DNA of 64,000 nucleotides from Rachicladosporium sp. CCFEE 5018. Lineage: Eukaryota; Ascomycota; Dothideomycetes; Cladosporiales; Cladosporiaceae. Positions within the stretch are counted from its first letter, which is position 1. Each line of letters starts with the position of its first letter. Shown here piece by piece: positions 11,536 through 22,916 of this stretch. The stretch is from positions 1,107,214 through 1,171,213 of the forward strand of contig KZ111148.1 of NCBI GenBank assembly GCA_002077045.2. The letters run 5' to 3'. The position numbers and the translations under genes were made by a program. The notes beneath the pieces were generated by a model. It was not told the DNA's origin. It worked only from the letters and a program-made list of their open reading frames with translations, and searched no databases.

Positions 11536-13036
11536 ATGTCCACTGCACAGAATAGCCAGGTAAACGGAGATTCCACAGCAGTTGACGCCAATACGATCGC
11601 AACACCCACAGCAATACTGAACAGTGCTAGCAGCGGAGCAACATCGAACACTATAGCGACTCTCATTGAGCCCTCTTCCAACCCGTCGACGACCGGCACA
11701 AGTAAAGCAAGCGTAACGGACCCGTCGTCTAGTCCGAGTGGTTCGCCTGCACCACCGAGTACGACGGTACCTCAGGTGGTGGTCACCACATTGGTGTCGA
11801 TCTCAACGACGACGCCGATCACTGAAAGTGCGACACCTTCATCGACGAGTGCTGCAGCATCATCAACGACTGACAACTTGGCCCCCGAATCAGCGAGTAT
11901 CCACACTAGTACAGCTTCTTCGACGGTCGGAGCGACTCAAGCGTTGTCCCCCTCCAGCGCACCTAGTAGTGCACCAGCAAACGGAAGCAGCCCCGCTGGT
12001 GTAAGCAAGAAAGGCGTTTCAAACGCAGCTGCTATTGGTGGAGGCGTCGGCGGAGGAGTGGTGTTACTGCTTCTCTTACTGATGGCTGCTTTGATCTACC
12101 GTCAGAAACGGAGGAGAGATGTGCGTCCGCAGATGGATGAAGTCAGCAGAGGCAACAAGCCCATGTCTCGACACCGTTCTAGTCCCATCGATCCCGTTGC
12201 CGGTACTTACAACGCATGGAATGATCTCTTGCCTCAGCCGCTGGATGATGAGACATTAGCAGGGGAAGTGCGATCACTGCTGGACCAGATTGGACTACAT
12301 GTCGACAACGTGTATGCGAGGAAAGAGATGCAGCTGACCAAGGATATGCTGGACGCGCTCGCGAGTGTTGACACAAACCTTCTTTCTTCGGCTCTGCCGG
12401 ACATGATGCAGATCCCTGCTTTGCAAGTGTTCGTTATCAAACACTGCATAGCATATGCAATCACGAGCAGGATGTCTCCAAGCCAGGACTCGATCGCCAG
12501 TCTCATACCTCCACATATTGCTGTTCTGCCTAGTCGAAACGGTGCACAGGGCGAAGAGAAGAGAGCCGACGGTTTGTCATTGCCGCGATTTGTTTGCCAG
12601 TCAATGCAACTGACAGTGACTAGCTTTGCAACAAGCATATTCGCAGTGGCGAGTCTTGACGGCATACCTGTTCCCTGACAGCCGGAATGAAGAACTCGCC
12701 AAATCAGAACGCCACAAAGCTACCACGGATATTGTCAACACGGTCTCCACTGCATTTGCGAAGTGGGAGAATGATCAGGAAGTCGAAGGATCTTCGAAGG
12801 ATCACCTTGGAAGACTGACCGAACTTGCAAGCTCAACTGGACTGATGCTATCGTCGCAAGCGTCCTCTCTACAGTTCACCTGGCGTGTGTCTAGTCGACA
12901 CGCTCGAGACGAAGGTGCAGAGTACATGGTAGTATTGCCTGGGCTTAGCAAGCTCTCAGATGAGCGCGGCATAGTACTGCGCCATGCACAGACGATCGTT
13001 CGTCCTGTAACGCAGAAGATCAGGGACCGAGCCTAG
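11536..13036 (+). CDS. Ser/Thr-rich single-pass membrane protein with conserved cytoplasmic domain
   Basis: Two exons (11536-12571, 12624-13036) joined over a 52-nt intron (GTTTGT...ACTAG, branch AACTGAC) give 482 residues. Residues 1-155 are a Ser/Thr/Ala-rich, mucin-like stalk. A transmembrane helix follows (AAIGGGVGGGVVLLLLLLMA, then ALIY) with a basic stop-transfer RQKRRR. The C-terminal ~290 residues are non-repetitive, presumably cytoplasmic, and run LPQPLDDETLAGEVRSLLDQ through a WRVLTAYLFP segment. An in-frame TAG lies just upstream of the chosen ATG. No cleavable signal peptide is seen, so either the TM helix acts as signal anchor or a 5' exon is missed. The layout resembles fungal wall-stress sensor-like proteins, but I recognise no named family. 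Confidence 0.75.
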
Positions 13037-13174
13037 AGCAAATGGACGTCACGAGATATGAATTAGACGCGCCATGAGATCACGGTTGGCAGCATGAGTT
13101 CCTGACCAGGCTGCTCTGCGCGCACTGTACCTAGTAGCTAGCGATAAATTTCCCAGCGCTGCTCCTCTCACAAG

Positions 13175-14336
13175 TCACGATGATTGCGCACTTTGTGTCT
13201 CCAGCCATCGCCGAGATCTTGCCCTTCCCATGGTCGGAGGTTGGGAAGGAGGTGTACGGGACGGGACGTCAAATAGAGAAGACGTGATGGACAATCTGTC
13301 AAAGGCCATCTCGGGGATCTCGTGTAAAGAGGATTGCCGAATCTCCGCTGGCATCTCGTGCACCGCGACGTCGTTCGCGTGGTCGGCCATGATGCTCGCG
13401 CGTTTGCGCAGATTTCTGAGGCGGGCCGATGAGATGAGCTGACTTTCCTCGTAGCTTGGTGGTGGTCTTCGCTCGAGCACCCTGTTGCCATTACATGTCA
13501 CGTTACAGGAGCTGGGCTGTGTGGCTCTGAGGGTGTATAGGATGATGACCGTGGTATTGAGTTGCTGCGCAGCGATGCCGAGTTGTGTGAGAGACACCAT
13601 CTGAGATCACGCTGAGTCAGCAGAATTCGTGCTCCTCCATGCAAAGATGGGTCTTTCTAACAATGTTGGGTGAATCCTTCAACACAAAGAGCATTCGAGT
13701 ATTGTGACCTAGTTTTCCCCCATTGACTTGTTGATCGACTCTCGCGCGCTCGACTAGCTTTGCAACGTGCTGCAGCGCCGCGTCAGTCTCGACGAAGGTC
13801 CGGTCAATGTTGCTCTTCTCGCTCGCAGAAAGCAGACTCGACCGCTGCCTCCTCAAAGTCCGTGCTGTATCAAGCTGACCGTTGACTTGATTGATCGTTG
13901 CGAGTAGACTGCGGCTCTGTTCCCCAACCGCGAGGATCTCGAAGACTTTCTCGGTGATTCGAACTGTGGTGGTGAGTGCACCAGAAATGGCTGACAACAC
14001 CGTCGGCACGGTGACCGTACCTCCATCGACAGGCATGTCTTGACTGGCGCTGGCAAGGCTCTGACCTTGAAGCGAAGGAGCGCTGAACCATGCAGTGGGC
14101 GATGCAGGACTACTGGAAATAATCATCACAGCCTTGCACTCTCTGATTCGGTCTGGGCTTTCCTGCAAGGCTACGTTGTGGCTTAAGGCAGCTCGCGTCT
14201 CCCGATATTTCTTTTTGGCCAAGAACACCCAAGGCTCGATGCTCGCTTTCTTTGCGTGGGCGTCGAGCACGGTCGTCAACACGCTGTCATCGGGTAGTGT
14301 TGATAGGTGCTTGATGTCGCGTCTACGCCACGCCAT
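13175..14336 (-). CDS. Hypothetical protein with helical HeLo/STAND-N-like region
   Basis: Two exons (13662-14336, 13175-13600) with a 61-nt intron (GTTAGA...CTCAG, CTGAC branch point) give 366 residues. The central part (VPTVLSAISGALTTTVRITE, then a run of amphipathic helices with LLATINQVNGQLD and VETDAALQHVAKL) resembles the N-terminal helical domains that precede NACHT/STAND or prion-forming modules in fungi. No NTPase domain follows, only a polar tail with a PPPSYEES motif. I recognise no exact family. It is convergent with the membrane protein at 11536, their stops being 138 nt apart. The role is unknown; the domain likeness is weak inference. Confidence 0.6.
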
Positions 14337-14710
14337 AGAGATGAAGGCGTTTGACTGAGGCCGGAAGTGATGGACGGTCGCGCGAGGATGGCCGTTCCAC
14401 TATTGGACATGCGCCATTCTCACCGGTAACGAGCAGTCGACTCGAGGTTAGCTATCACTCGCCCGCTCCCTAGGTGCTTTTCCATGATGGTAGCAGGAGA
14501 CTCGAGGCCGGCTCTGTCGGGACCACAGCGACTACTTTTGTGATTACCACGACCATGTATCTCACCATTTCGCCAGTCCGTACAAGAGACAGCCTGGTTC
14601 TCCAGTTCTAGCCACTGAACCCGACCCACTGGGCAACTGTTGCGTTTGATGCATCCGCCGAATGATCTTCTTCCTCAGCGCATTCCCTCCATCCCTTCAA
14701 CTTTATCAGT
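14337..14710. promoter_or_regulatory. Divergent intergenic region
   Basis: 374 nt between the divergent starts of the helical hypothetical and the Cys-rich membrane protein. A pyrimidine-rich tract (TTCTTCCTCAGCGCATTCCC) lies just before the plus-strand start. No specific site was identified. Confidence 0.35.
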
Positions 14711-15830
14711 ATGTGCACTACAACCGCTACGCTAGTGCTTGTCACCTCACTTCTCGCGATATTCGCGCAATCACTTGTCTTCCAACCTCACGCGACGCAA
14801 AGCAACTTCCAGACCACTTTGCAAGTCTCCACCGTCACCGCTAGTGCCTCTCTGCAACGCCATGGCTATGCGCAACACGACCTATTGTTCGCAAGACAAG
14901 TTGGAGAGAACTTCCAAACCTGCGGCTACATTGAAGAAGACTACGGCAGACCCATAACTTGCGATCTACCTGCGTTCTGCGCGTATACAGCGGTAGCGAA
15001 TGGGAGATTTGGTCCAGGTTGCTGCACAGATGTCAACAACTGTCCGCGGGCAACGACCTGCTTAGATCGTACCGACAATGCAAACACTGCCACGGGACCC
15101 TATTTCATCAACAAAAAGTCAAGTCTCCTGTGGTAGGTCGAGTCCTAAGCTGTTCATATCCGAGACACCGAAGCTGACACCATCAAGTGGTCCCGTGAAA
15201 TCGTTATGTGCCACCCACTATCAAGAAGGCATCAACCGCGGCGAAACCAGTCCAACGTTCACCCATTATTTTTGCGACGTCTCCGCACATGCGGAGTCGG
15301 TGTATCAGACCGCAACCAACCTGCCGACCACTGTTGTATCAACAGCGATATCCGTACAGGTGGCGACGACGACGCCGGATCCCTCGACTGTTGTGTCCAC
15401 CTCGGTCCTCACAGCGTCTCCGACTACGACAGATCCGACAACGACCTCGACGAATCCGACGACGACCTCAACAACTGAGATGTCCACGACCTCGACCCTC
15501 AGTGATAGCTCTACAGGGGAATCTGTCACCCCCAGTAGCCCTACCGCGATCACGACAGAGCCCACTTCTACCATGGCATCGCCGTCGCCGATGTCTAGCG
15601 AGTCGAACGTGCAAGTAGCATCATCTACACCTACCTCCACGCGCGAGTCAGTGCCCGCGTCCACGCCAGCGCCAACATCTACGCCCGCGCCATCGAACAA
15701 AGCAGCCATCGGAGGTGGTGTTGGCGGAGCTATCGGTGGAGCCATCCTACTGGGGGGAGTCACTGTCGCATTTCTCATGCGTAGGAAACGCAAGCAGAGG
15801 TCAGAGCAAACGCCTGAGCTTGCGGACTGA
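14711..15830 (+). CDS. Cys-rich, Ser/Thr-rich type I membrane protein
   Basis: Two exons (14711-15132, 15188-15830; intron GTAGGT...ATCAAG with GCTGAC branch point) give 354 residues. It has a signal peptide (LVLVTSLLAIFAQS), then a cysteine-rich ectodomain of about 110 residues with the pattern CGYIEEDYGRPITCD ... CAYTA ... GPGCCTD. A long Ser/Thr/Pro stalk with TTTDPTTTSTNP-type repeats follows (about residues 195-300). A transmembrane helix (AAIGGGVGGAIGGAILLGGV) and a basic tail RRKRKQR end the protein. The build is that of a fungal surface sensor or adhesin-like protein. The ectodomain is clearly related to the next plus-strand gene, which ends differently. No named domain is recognised. 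Confidence 0.85.
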
Positions 15831-16392
15831 GCGCGGGAGATTGGAGTGAAGCGCGTGGGAAATCGGTGCCAAGCAGTTGCAAATCTCATAGATGAGCGCG
15901 CGTTTTAGCTTGCTACATGTCTTCCGTTTTCTTCGCTACATCTCGGTAAAGAGGCATCCCATGATTTCCGTTTAGACGAGGCCAACGATAGTCAGCAACC
16001 TCAGCAGCTGCAGCAGCGGGACAATGCCGCAACAGGACAAGGCGAGGCAGCGACGCAGCCGCTGTGTCACAAGGCCGACTTTCAGCCTCGCAGTAGTGCT
16101 ATTGTTATGCAGCGTGAGGCACCGCAACCGTCTGGACCCGCTCGAGCACAACGAAGATCTGCTGCGTTATCGTGTGGCGTAATGGGCCGCAGTGTCTGTG
16201 ACATGTACAGCGGAGCCTGATGCAGCAGAGCTACGCATGATAGCAGACGAAGACTGTGACCCGGCCTGACAAGACGAGACGCATACATAGCCTCTGGTGC
16301 AGCCATCAGATAGCCTCGCTTGCTCGCAGCGGTCGCTGCTGAACCTTGCTCGTTTCCACTCTGTAACACTTCACGGCATTTACTTAGCAACC
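15831..16392. other. Intergenic between the two paralogous surface-protein genes
   Basis: 562 nt holding the 3' end of one Cys-rich gene and the promoter of the next. The minus-strand open frame here (about 100 codons) shows no features of a protein. Confidence 0.4.
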
Positions 16393-17393
16393 ATGGGTGT
16401 GGAGTATGTGCAGCTTTTGCAGAGTCTACTCGTGATCGCGCTATGTCCTTCAGCTAGGGCAGCTACCTCCACGCGCATGGGACAGTACGACATCAATCCC
16501 CTGGGTTGGTCTCCGATGCCAACGCAGGCGCCTGCCGTAATTGCCAACGCTATTGTCAAGCGCAGTTTCAATACTAGATGTGGATATATCGATGGTGATT
16601 TCTGTGGGTCATCCAAGTTCTTCAACAAGCACGCTCGAGCGCGGAAGGCTGATTAGAACTAGCCCAGCCACTGGATTGCGACGCTCCCAATGTGTGCGGC
16701 TTCTACAACGACCCACCATTGTTCGGATGCTGCACGAGTACTAGAACCTCCGCGGGCAGCACTGCTCCATACGCTTGTGGGGTCTTGACTACGTGCCGGG
16801 ACTACAGTCAAGGTTGCGGTGCAGCCTGCTCGTCAAGCCCAAACACCTTGTACTGCGAGTAAGTCATAGCCGATTCCTGTGGATCTGTAAGAGACTGACA
16901 CTTGCCTGACAGCGATGCCGCGTACCCGTACTGCGGAACCTATGTGATCTCTAGTTCCTTCTCAAACTTCGACTGCTTCAAAGCACGGCCGTCGGACACA
17001 GTGACCGTACTCAGGACATGGACCGCAAGATTCACTAGCGCCGTTACTTCCACGGGGTCCAGTGCCATAGGCGATGGGTCCAGTCCGTCTTCGACCACCA
17101 CCTACACAATAGAGAGCACGATTTTCGGAATGGCAACCTCGACGTCGAGCTCATCAAGCAAGCCATCAAGCATGGTGACCCCAGCAGCGCAGTCCACGCA
17201 GGTCATACGCAGCACGGCCAACACAGCGAACAGTGCTTCATTGCCCAGCTCAGCAAGCAGCGCAGCGACCAGTGCTGCACCCAGCGCCACAGTGACCGTG
17301 AAGGCCTCACAAGGCGTGCGGGCCTTCGGCACAGCGGTTTTCAGTCTGACGGTCATCGGGAGTCTCACATATCTGCTCGCCTCCATGCTTTGA
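16393..17393 (+). CDS. Cys-rich, Ser/Thr-rich secreted protein, probably GPI-anchored
   Basis: Three exons (16393-16603, 16663-16858, 16913-17393) give 295 residues. The start MGVEYVQLLQ opens a signal peptide ending near ARA; an in-frame upstream Met at 16297 would spoil it. The ectodomain begins CGYIDGDFSQPLDCD and CGFYNDPPLFGCCT, which line up residue for residue with CGYIEEDYGRPITCD and the CC motif of the neighbouring gene; this match decided the choice of the GTGGGT donor. The Ser/Thr-rich stalk is followed by a hydrophobic C-terminus (FSLTVIGSLTYLLASML) with no basic tail, as expected of a GPI-attachment signal. It is thus a paralogue of the gene at 14711 with another membrane anchor. 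Function unknown; surface location is inferred. Confidence 0.85.
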
Positions 17394-17700
17394 CGAGACC
17401 ATCGTATGGTGCGGTAGGATATCATCGTCTCCCGTCCTCCGAGACACCATACTGCTCACTGAGCAGGTCGTTGATTCGATCGAGAAGGTTGAGCAGGTAC
17501 TATAGATAGCGCTATAGTGTATAAGCGTCTTGCCTTTGTCTCACAGCCTGGCTTGCTCGCACGTATAAGTTCCGCTGACCATGTTTCCTCAAGGGTTGCT
17601 GGATGTCTCATCGCAGATCCTGAACGTCGGCGGGATTCAATAACAGGGTCAATGTGACTAGTAAGTTCCCGGCAGCCAAGCAAATTAACGTAGTCGACGT
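17394..17700. other. Intergenic, remnant-bearing
   Basis: 307 nt between the surface protein and the DUF1275 pseudogene. The missing C-terminus of the latter would be expected here, but no convincing continuation is seen. Confidence 0.35.
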
Positions 17701-18373
17701 TCACAAGAAGCCGCCTGCAATGCTTCCGCCGTACAGCGCAAAGAAGAACGCGCATCGACAGTTGCGAGGGACGTTGTTCCTCGCGAACAGGTCCGGGTCG
17801 ATGAGAAGGTCAACCCAGGCGGCAGTGGCCATAGAAGTCGAAATCTCATCTACTCGCATCGGGCGGATCGAAGCAATCTGCGCACCTGATGAGAATGCAA
17901 GCAGGGCAATCGTCGACCATATGCGTGAGTCCACATTGACACTCTGTTCGAAAGGCATGAGAAGTGCTGCACCGAACACCATCATGTCTATATAAAGTGG
18001 CTCAGCAGCAAGTAGTCTCGTCGTTTTGGACCGATCACGTTGCCGATTCGACCTGTAAGATATGCGCCTAGGGTGAAGGCAGCCAGACTGATCCCGACCC
18101 GACGTTCGCTCAGCAGGTGCCGTCTACTGTGAAGCCGGAGGCTGCGAGTGCGAGAGTCATCGTGTTGCCCGTCTGCATTGAGGCTATGCAGTGTAGGATG
18201 GGCATGGCGATTGCGTCTTGTATACCGATGCTGAAAGTCAGGAGGAGGAGCTGCAGTTCCAGCAGGAGATTGACACGCAGGTTCTGGCAGAGATACCTTG
18301 TTCGCCTCGATTTCGCCACGCTGATGCTGCTTGCAGTGCTGTTCATGTCGATCTGGTGGAAGAACTTCGACAT
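17701..18373 (-). pseudogene. DUF1275 (YoaK-like) membrane-protein pseudogene
   Basis: Three consecutive blocks in three different frames match a DUF1275 membrane protein. The first reads LLLLTFSIGIQDAIAMPILH and SMQTGNTMTLALAASGF (18373 to about 18115). The second reads RVGISLAAFTLGAYLTGRIG and GPKRRDYLLLSHF (about 18115 to 18000). The third reads DMMVFGAALLMP, ALLAFSSGAQIASIR and DLLIDPDLFARNN (to 17701). The blocks abut with no room for introns: a shift at GTAGACGGCACCTGC and another at CACTTTATATAGAC. The usual C-terminal helix is also missing. Family members are predicted multi-pass membrane transporters of unknown substrate. Two frameshifts plus truncation make a dead gene more likely than a sequencing slip. 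Confidence 0.7.
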
Positions 18374-19462
18374 TGTTTATTTGATCCTGTTGTGATAAGT
18401 TGGAATTCTGTATGTCTGTCAATCTTGTGTATGGCGAAATCGTACCTTCCACTGCATGTATATAATCGAACATCTTGAGCCTGTAGGTGACACAATTGAT
18501 GTGACGTTGTGCCCAACCTCGCGCCTCGAGTGCTGACCTCGAACCACAAGCATCGGGGCATCTGACCATTGCAAGAGCCATGAACGCACTACTAACAAGC
18601 AAGCTGCTATAAGCTGGCCAGTGGCATTGCTGCCACACGTGGAGAGCGTTCCACCACAGTCCCTAATACATCCAATATGATGTATTCTACGGAGGATTGA
18701 GTGGAGGCTCAGAGTACCTCTTCCTGGAACACGAGTGGGCAACGCTGATTGTAGCGATCAACAGCTGTCAGCAATAATCTTGGACCCGACGTCGCGCCTG
18801 AAGTCTAATGCAGACATCGGAGCAGAGACCAGAACTACCCCGTGACATCAACATGCCGTCGGTTCAAGAATCACAGATTGATGGGGCGAAAGCACTCGAA
18901 CAAGTCAGATTACAGCCTCTCCAGTGACGGCCGGATGTGGAGAGGCGGTCCAGGTGACTGTGCAAGCACAAGACGATGGTCATCGTCTTATCCCAGTTCG
19001 CTAGAGGGAGCTGACGAGGATATTATGTTGGGTGCAGGATTGAATAGTCGCAAAGTGGATAGTCTCGTTCGTATCCGCCATCTGATGTGGTCTGCGCAGG
19101 CCAGGACAGAACATATAGTCGGATCGTGAGAGGTAACAGTATCGTAGGGCTGGGGCACGGGCCGAACGGCTCAACGGTCGGCGACCGCATGACGCAAGTG
19201 CCGACGACAACCACGCGGGCAGGTCCACGTCGATGCAAGGACAGGTAAATTGAGTCGGTACGTCTAGAAGCAAATGCACCAGTCTGTACTCTATTATCGT
19301 TTCGCCCAAGCGTAGAGCAATGCCGCACTCATTGCCCCATCTGTCACGAGCTCAGCACCGTTAAGCGCGCCGCCGCAATCTGACATTTCTTCCCACCCAT
19401 GCACAGGAGACACCAATGCCGTTCCGAGTGATACATGATCAAGCGATAGAGCAGCGCCAGCA
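18374..19462. other. Intergenic, no gene recognised
   Basis: About 1.1 kb with only short open frames on both strands. It should contain the promoter of the LysM gene at its right end. No tRNA or repeat was seen. Confidence 0.4.
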
Positions 19463-21271
19463 ATGCAGTCTGCAAATGCTCGGACCAGCTCAACGCCTGC
19501 GACTGGTCACGCCTCAGCATTGCGACCAAGGACTAGGCGGCTGATATCAGGCTTGGACGATGGGGAGGAGCTAGTCTCGGATCCGAGTAGTCCTCCGAGA
19601 GGGAGTCGACTCACCAGTAGAGATGCCAGTCCGATACCAGCGGAGCGTCTCAGTAGGCCTGGGAGCTCCAGGCGGGATGACAGGCTGGGCAACAGTGTGC
19701 TTGCTAGAGGCACGGGCGTGGGATCCTTGGATGGGCGCGGGCAAAGTCCATCAGCACTGGCAGGACTGTGGGGGAACTCGTGGTCTGCGCTACAGGGCAT
19801 CGCCACGGACTTGCTAGGAAGTGACGTTGCTGGACCGCCACGGCAGCCTGCTCCGCGTACTCGCAAGCCACTAAGCAAGCTGGAGTTCACAAGACGTGCA
19901 AGCAGTGTAACACGCTGGGGACCGACGTCAGCTCCCGCGATCCATGATGTAGCAGCCGGATCAAAGCAAGATGTCGAAAACGCTGTCCGAGCACGAAAGA
20001 GGATGTACATGCTACTTCAGCAGGACTCGAGCTATGCAGATACTCTGGGCAAGTTCAAGCGGCGTACTTCGGATGACAATCAGGTGACATCTTCGTCTGC
20101 TCCTCCCGATGATAGGGAAGCGCTTGTCTACCTTCACCACGTGCAGAAAGCAGACACCCTTGCCGGTATCACGATCAGGTACAACTGCTCGGCTAACATA
20201 GTACGCAAGGCCAACAGAATGTGGCCGAATGATACAGTGCACAGCCGAGAGGCCATTATTCTCCCAGTCGATGCATGTGGAGTCAAGGGGAGACCAGTCT
20301 CCGGTCCAGAAGCTATCGATCTGCTGAGCGACGAGTCTGATGCACTTGCGGCCGGCCAGGCAGAGGATGTAACGCCGACCACCAATGACCATACCACCTA
20401 CCCTTCAATCTTCGACCGCCGCCAGTCCTCCACCACAGTTTCGAACGCTGACATCGAGCCACCATGGCATCACGACTCCTGGGTCGTCCTCCCCTCCGCC
20501 ACAAATCCAACCGAAATCGTCCGCCTCTCCCGCCAAAGTCTCGGGTACTTCCCACCCGCCCGGCGAAAAGAGAACTGCTACTCTGACTTCATTACGCCCT
20601 CTTCTTCCTTCGACTTAAGCCGCTCTCCAGTGCCAGACCTCCCAAACCTTCCAGCCATGTCACCAGCTCGAGCCGACCCGCCACAGCGCCCTCCCAGAAC
20701 GCGCAAGCTAAGCAACGCAACAACTGGCTACTTCCCCTCCTACCTCATCGGCCCCGGAGGCGTTGGCTCAATGAGCGCAGACATACGCTCCCCCGGTCCA
20801 GGCCAAGACAGCCTGAACGCGCTCTTCGCCCGTCACCTGCCCGATGTCGCACCACCCAAGAATCAGCAATCCCTCTACCCGCCCGAGATGCCTCTATACA
20901 CCGACGCAGGCACGCCTGTCGGGTCTGGTACAGCAACGCCCAACGTAGCGCATGCGCTAAACTTGGAGCATGTAGGTGGTGCCATTGAGCACTGGGTCCG
21001 GAGGGTGGCTAGTAAAGCTAAGGGCGCTGTTGAGCCTGGGGAGAGGAGTCGTGCGGCGCGGACTAGTGTGGGTCAGCCGGGGATGGGAGGGGGAGATGTG
21101 GGAGATTTGATCGAGATGACTGATGAGTTTGAGATTGGAGGAGAGGAGAGTGATGAGGAGGGAAGGGGAAGGCAGGGCTCTCACGTTGCGGAGCTGAGAG
21201 CTTCGGGGTGGGATGCTGGGCAGAGTAAAGTGAGGAAGAGGGAGGCGAGTAAGGGAGTGAAGGATGATTGA
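19463..21271 (+). CDS. LysM-domain protein, intracellular type
   Basis: A single exon of 602 residues. One LysM domain lies near residues 225-270 (YLHHVQKADTLAGITIRYNC, then IVRKANRMWPNDTVHSREAI), beginning with the typical HxVQxxDTLAGIAIRY-like opening. There is no signal peptide. The rest is low-complexity and Ser/Pro/Arg-rich, with several phospho-acceptor-like SPP and RS stretches, and an acidic Gly/Glu-rich end. This fits the conserved fungal cytosolic LysM proteins (LYSMD-like) rather than secreted chitin-binding effectors. Its partner or ligand is unknown. The C-terminal segment (IEHWVRRVASKAKGAVEPGE) may be a second conserved element. Confidence 0.88.
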   Translation: MQSANARTSSTPATGHASALRPRTRRLISGLDDGEELVSDPSSPPRGSRLTSRDASPIPAERLSRPGSSRRDDRLGNSVLARGTGVGSLDGRGQSPSALAGLWGNSWSALQGIATDLLGSDVAGPPRQPAPRTRKPLSKLEFTRRASSVTRWGPTSAPAIHDVAAGSKQDVENAVRARKRMYMLLQQDSSYADTLGKFKRRTSDDNQVTSSSAPPDDREALVYLHHVQKADTLAGITIRYNCSANIVRKANRMWPNDTVHSREAIILPVDACGVKGRPVSGPEAIDLLSDESDALAAGQAEDVTPTTNDHTTYPSIFDRRQSSTTVSNADIEPPWHHDSWVVLPSATNPTEIVRLSRQSLGYFPPARRKENCYSDFITPSSSFDLSRSPVPDLPNLPAMSPARADPPQRPPRTRKLSNATTGYFPSYLIGPGGVGSMSADIRSPGPGQDSLNALFARHLPDVAPPKNQQSLYPPEMPLYTDAGTPVGSGTATPNVAHALNLEHVGGAIEHWVRRVASKAKGAVEPGERSRAARTSVGQPGMGGGDVGDLIEMTDEFEIGGEESDEEGRGRQGSHVAELRASGWDAGQSKVRKREASKGVKDD

Positions 21272-21983
21272 ATGAAGTCAATACACCTGCTGTCTTCTCA
21301 CAGCCATCTGCCTCCCTCGTCTCATCGCTACCTCCCCATCACTCCCTCACCCCATCAGAACCTATCGTTCGCTCTCGACTGGCTGAGCGTCCACAGCTCT
21401 TTGCCAAAGGTCGCAAGACCAATCTCCGCGATGGTAGCCGCGACCTCGTCTCTATCTGTACGCAGCAGCTTGCACCATGCGATTGCCACTGCCAGGCACG
21501 CAGACTCGTCGGAATCGTAGGCCTACATATCATGAGGGTCAGTTGGTTGCACCACTGTAGACATCGTACTGCCGCGGGGAAAACGTACCATTGTTGTGAC
21601 TTGGGTGAAGTCACAAGGGAGTTCTCTTGGTGATAGAGGTTGTCTATCTTATTGATCGGTCTACCAGTTCAATACTGATACACTACGCGACATACTCACG
21701 AGAAGCCAGAGAGCGCTGCGCCACGGAGAAGTAGACTTGGTGGTGTTGGTCACTGAACTGGAGTGAAACTCGATCGAGAAGTTCTTATATACGCAACAGC
21801 GAACGAAGGACTGTCGTCTGCTTGGCAGGCAAGAGCGATCAACCCCCTACGTGACTTCCCTTAAACTATCGCACGCCACCTCCCAGCTTCTACGGGCGTC
21901 TACCCGATGGAAAGACTTCAACGAACTACCAAGAGTACTTAGAGGTATCTCATATTCCAACGATCAATCAAGAAACCTCCCCA
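21272..21983. other. Intergenic between convergent genes
   Basis: About 710 nt between the stop of the LysM gene and the stop of the proline-rich gene. Open frames here are short and without features. Confidence 0.4.
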
Positions 21984-22916
21984 TCAAACTCCTGGCTTCG
22001 CAGGCGTGACCGGCACCTCCCAGACATCCTCGCCCTCTGCGCCTGCATTACTGCGGTGGACAGTAGAGGCTACCACCTGGTTCTCAGACATTTCAGTGCC
22101 GGCAGACGGCGGTGGGGCGGCAAAGGGGATAGCGCCTGTCGAACTCCAGACTGGTAATGCGCCGTATGAAGGAATCTCCGTCTTCAGCTCACGCACAGGC
22201 GAAGACTTTGCGTCGATATGTCTGTTCGCTGGATGAGCTTGAGCAACGGCTTCTTCGCGTAGCAGCTGGCGAGCAGGACTATCATACACGTCTTCTTGCG
22301 TCTGTGGTAACAACGATGGGGTCGGTAGCGAAATGTTGGGCGTGGAGTCGGCTGGCACTGGTGCTGCTTCCGCCTGCTGCGGTCGAAGCGGCGAGGGCGG
22401 CGCTGGGGGCTGTGGCTCCAGCTTCTGGTATGGTATATGAGGAGCCGGTGCGGCGGGATGTGCGTTCTGTTGCGGTGCAGTATCTGTATCAGCAATGGGC
22501 CACGGACCCGCTAGAGTAGGCTCCTGTATCGAGGTAACCGCCAATGGCTCGGCCACGGTTGGAGAATTGACGACAGTGGCTTGGGGGCTCTGACTTGCGC
22601 GTTGGCTGGTCTAGGGCCCTCAGTGATCGCGTTCAAACGATGCGCATTCGGTATCGAGATGCGCTTTTGCGCGGGCAGGCGTAACGAAGAGGAGGGGTCT
22701 TGGGAGGGTGGAACAGTGGACTGGAAGGAAAGTGGGAAGGGCATTATCAATGTGCGCTGCCGGTAGCAGCTGCTGCTGCGGCGAACTCGAGAAGATCACC
22801 TCGTCCGCTGACAGCGACTTACCTGTAGTCCCGCGCGCGGCTGTGGCGCTTCCATCTAGTGACTTGTCTGTGACCATTTCAGTGCAGCTGGTTCGCTTCA
22901 AGGTTAATCGCGCCAA
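21984..22916 (-). CDS. Proline-rich hypothetical protein
   Basis: Two exons (22686-22916, 21984-22610) joined by a 75-nt intron (GTTACG...CCCTAG) give 285 residues. The product is low-complexity, rich in Pro, Ala, Ser and Gln, with clusters such as PQPPAPPSPLRPQQ and ending WEVPVTPAKPGV. No domain, signal peptide or TM segment is visible. The splice junction is chosen because it joins two long open frames in phase, and the donor is not a strong consensus. It may be a disordered regulatory protein. The function is unknown and the model only moderately sure. Confidence 0.5.

Noticed and set aside
17988..18638. Minus-strand frame of 216 codons
   Set aside because: Only its last ~45 codons match DUF1275; the rest is out of frame with the family and was assigned to the pseudogene instead.
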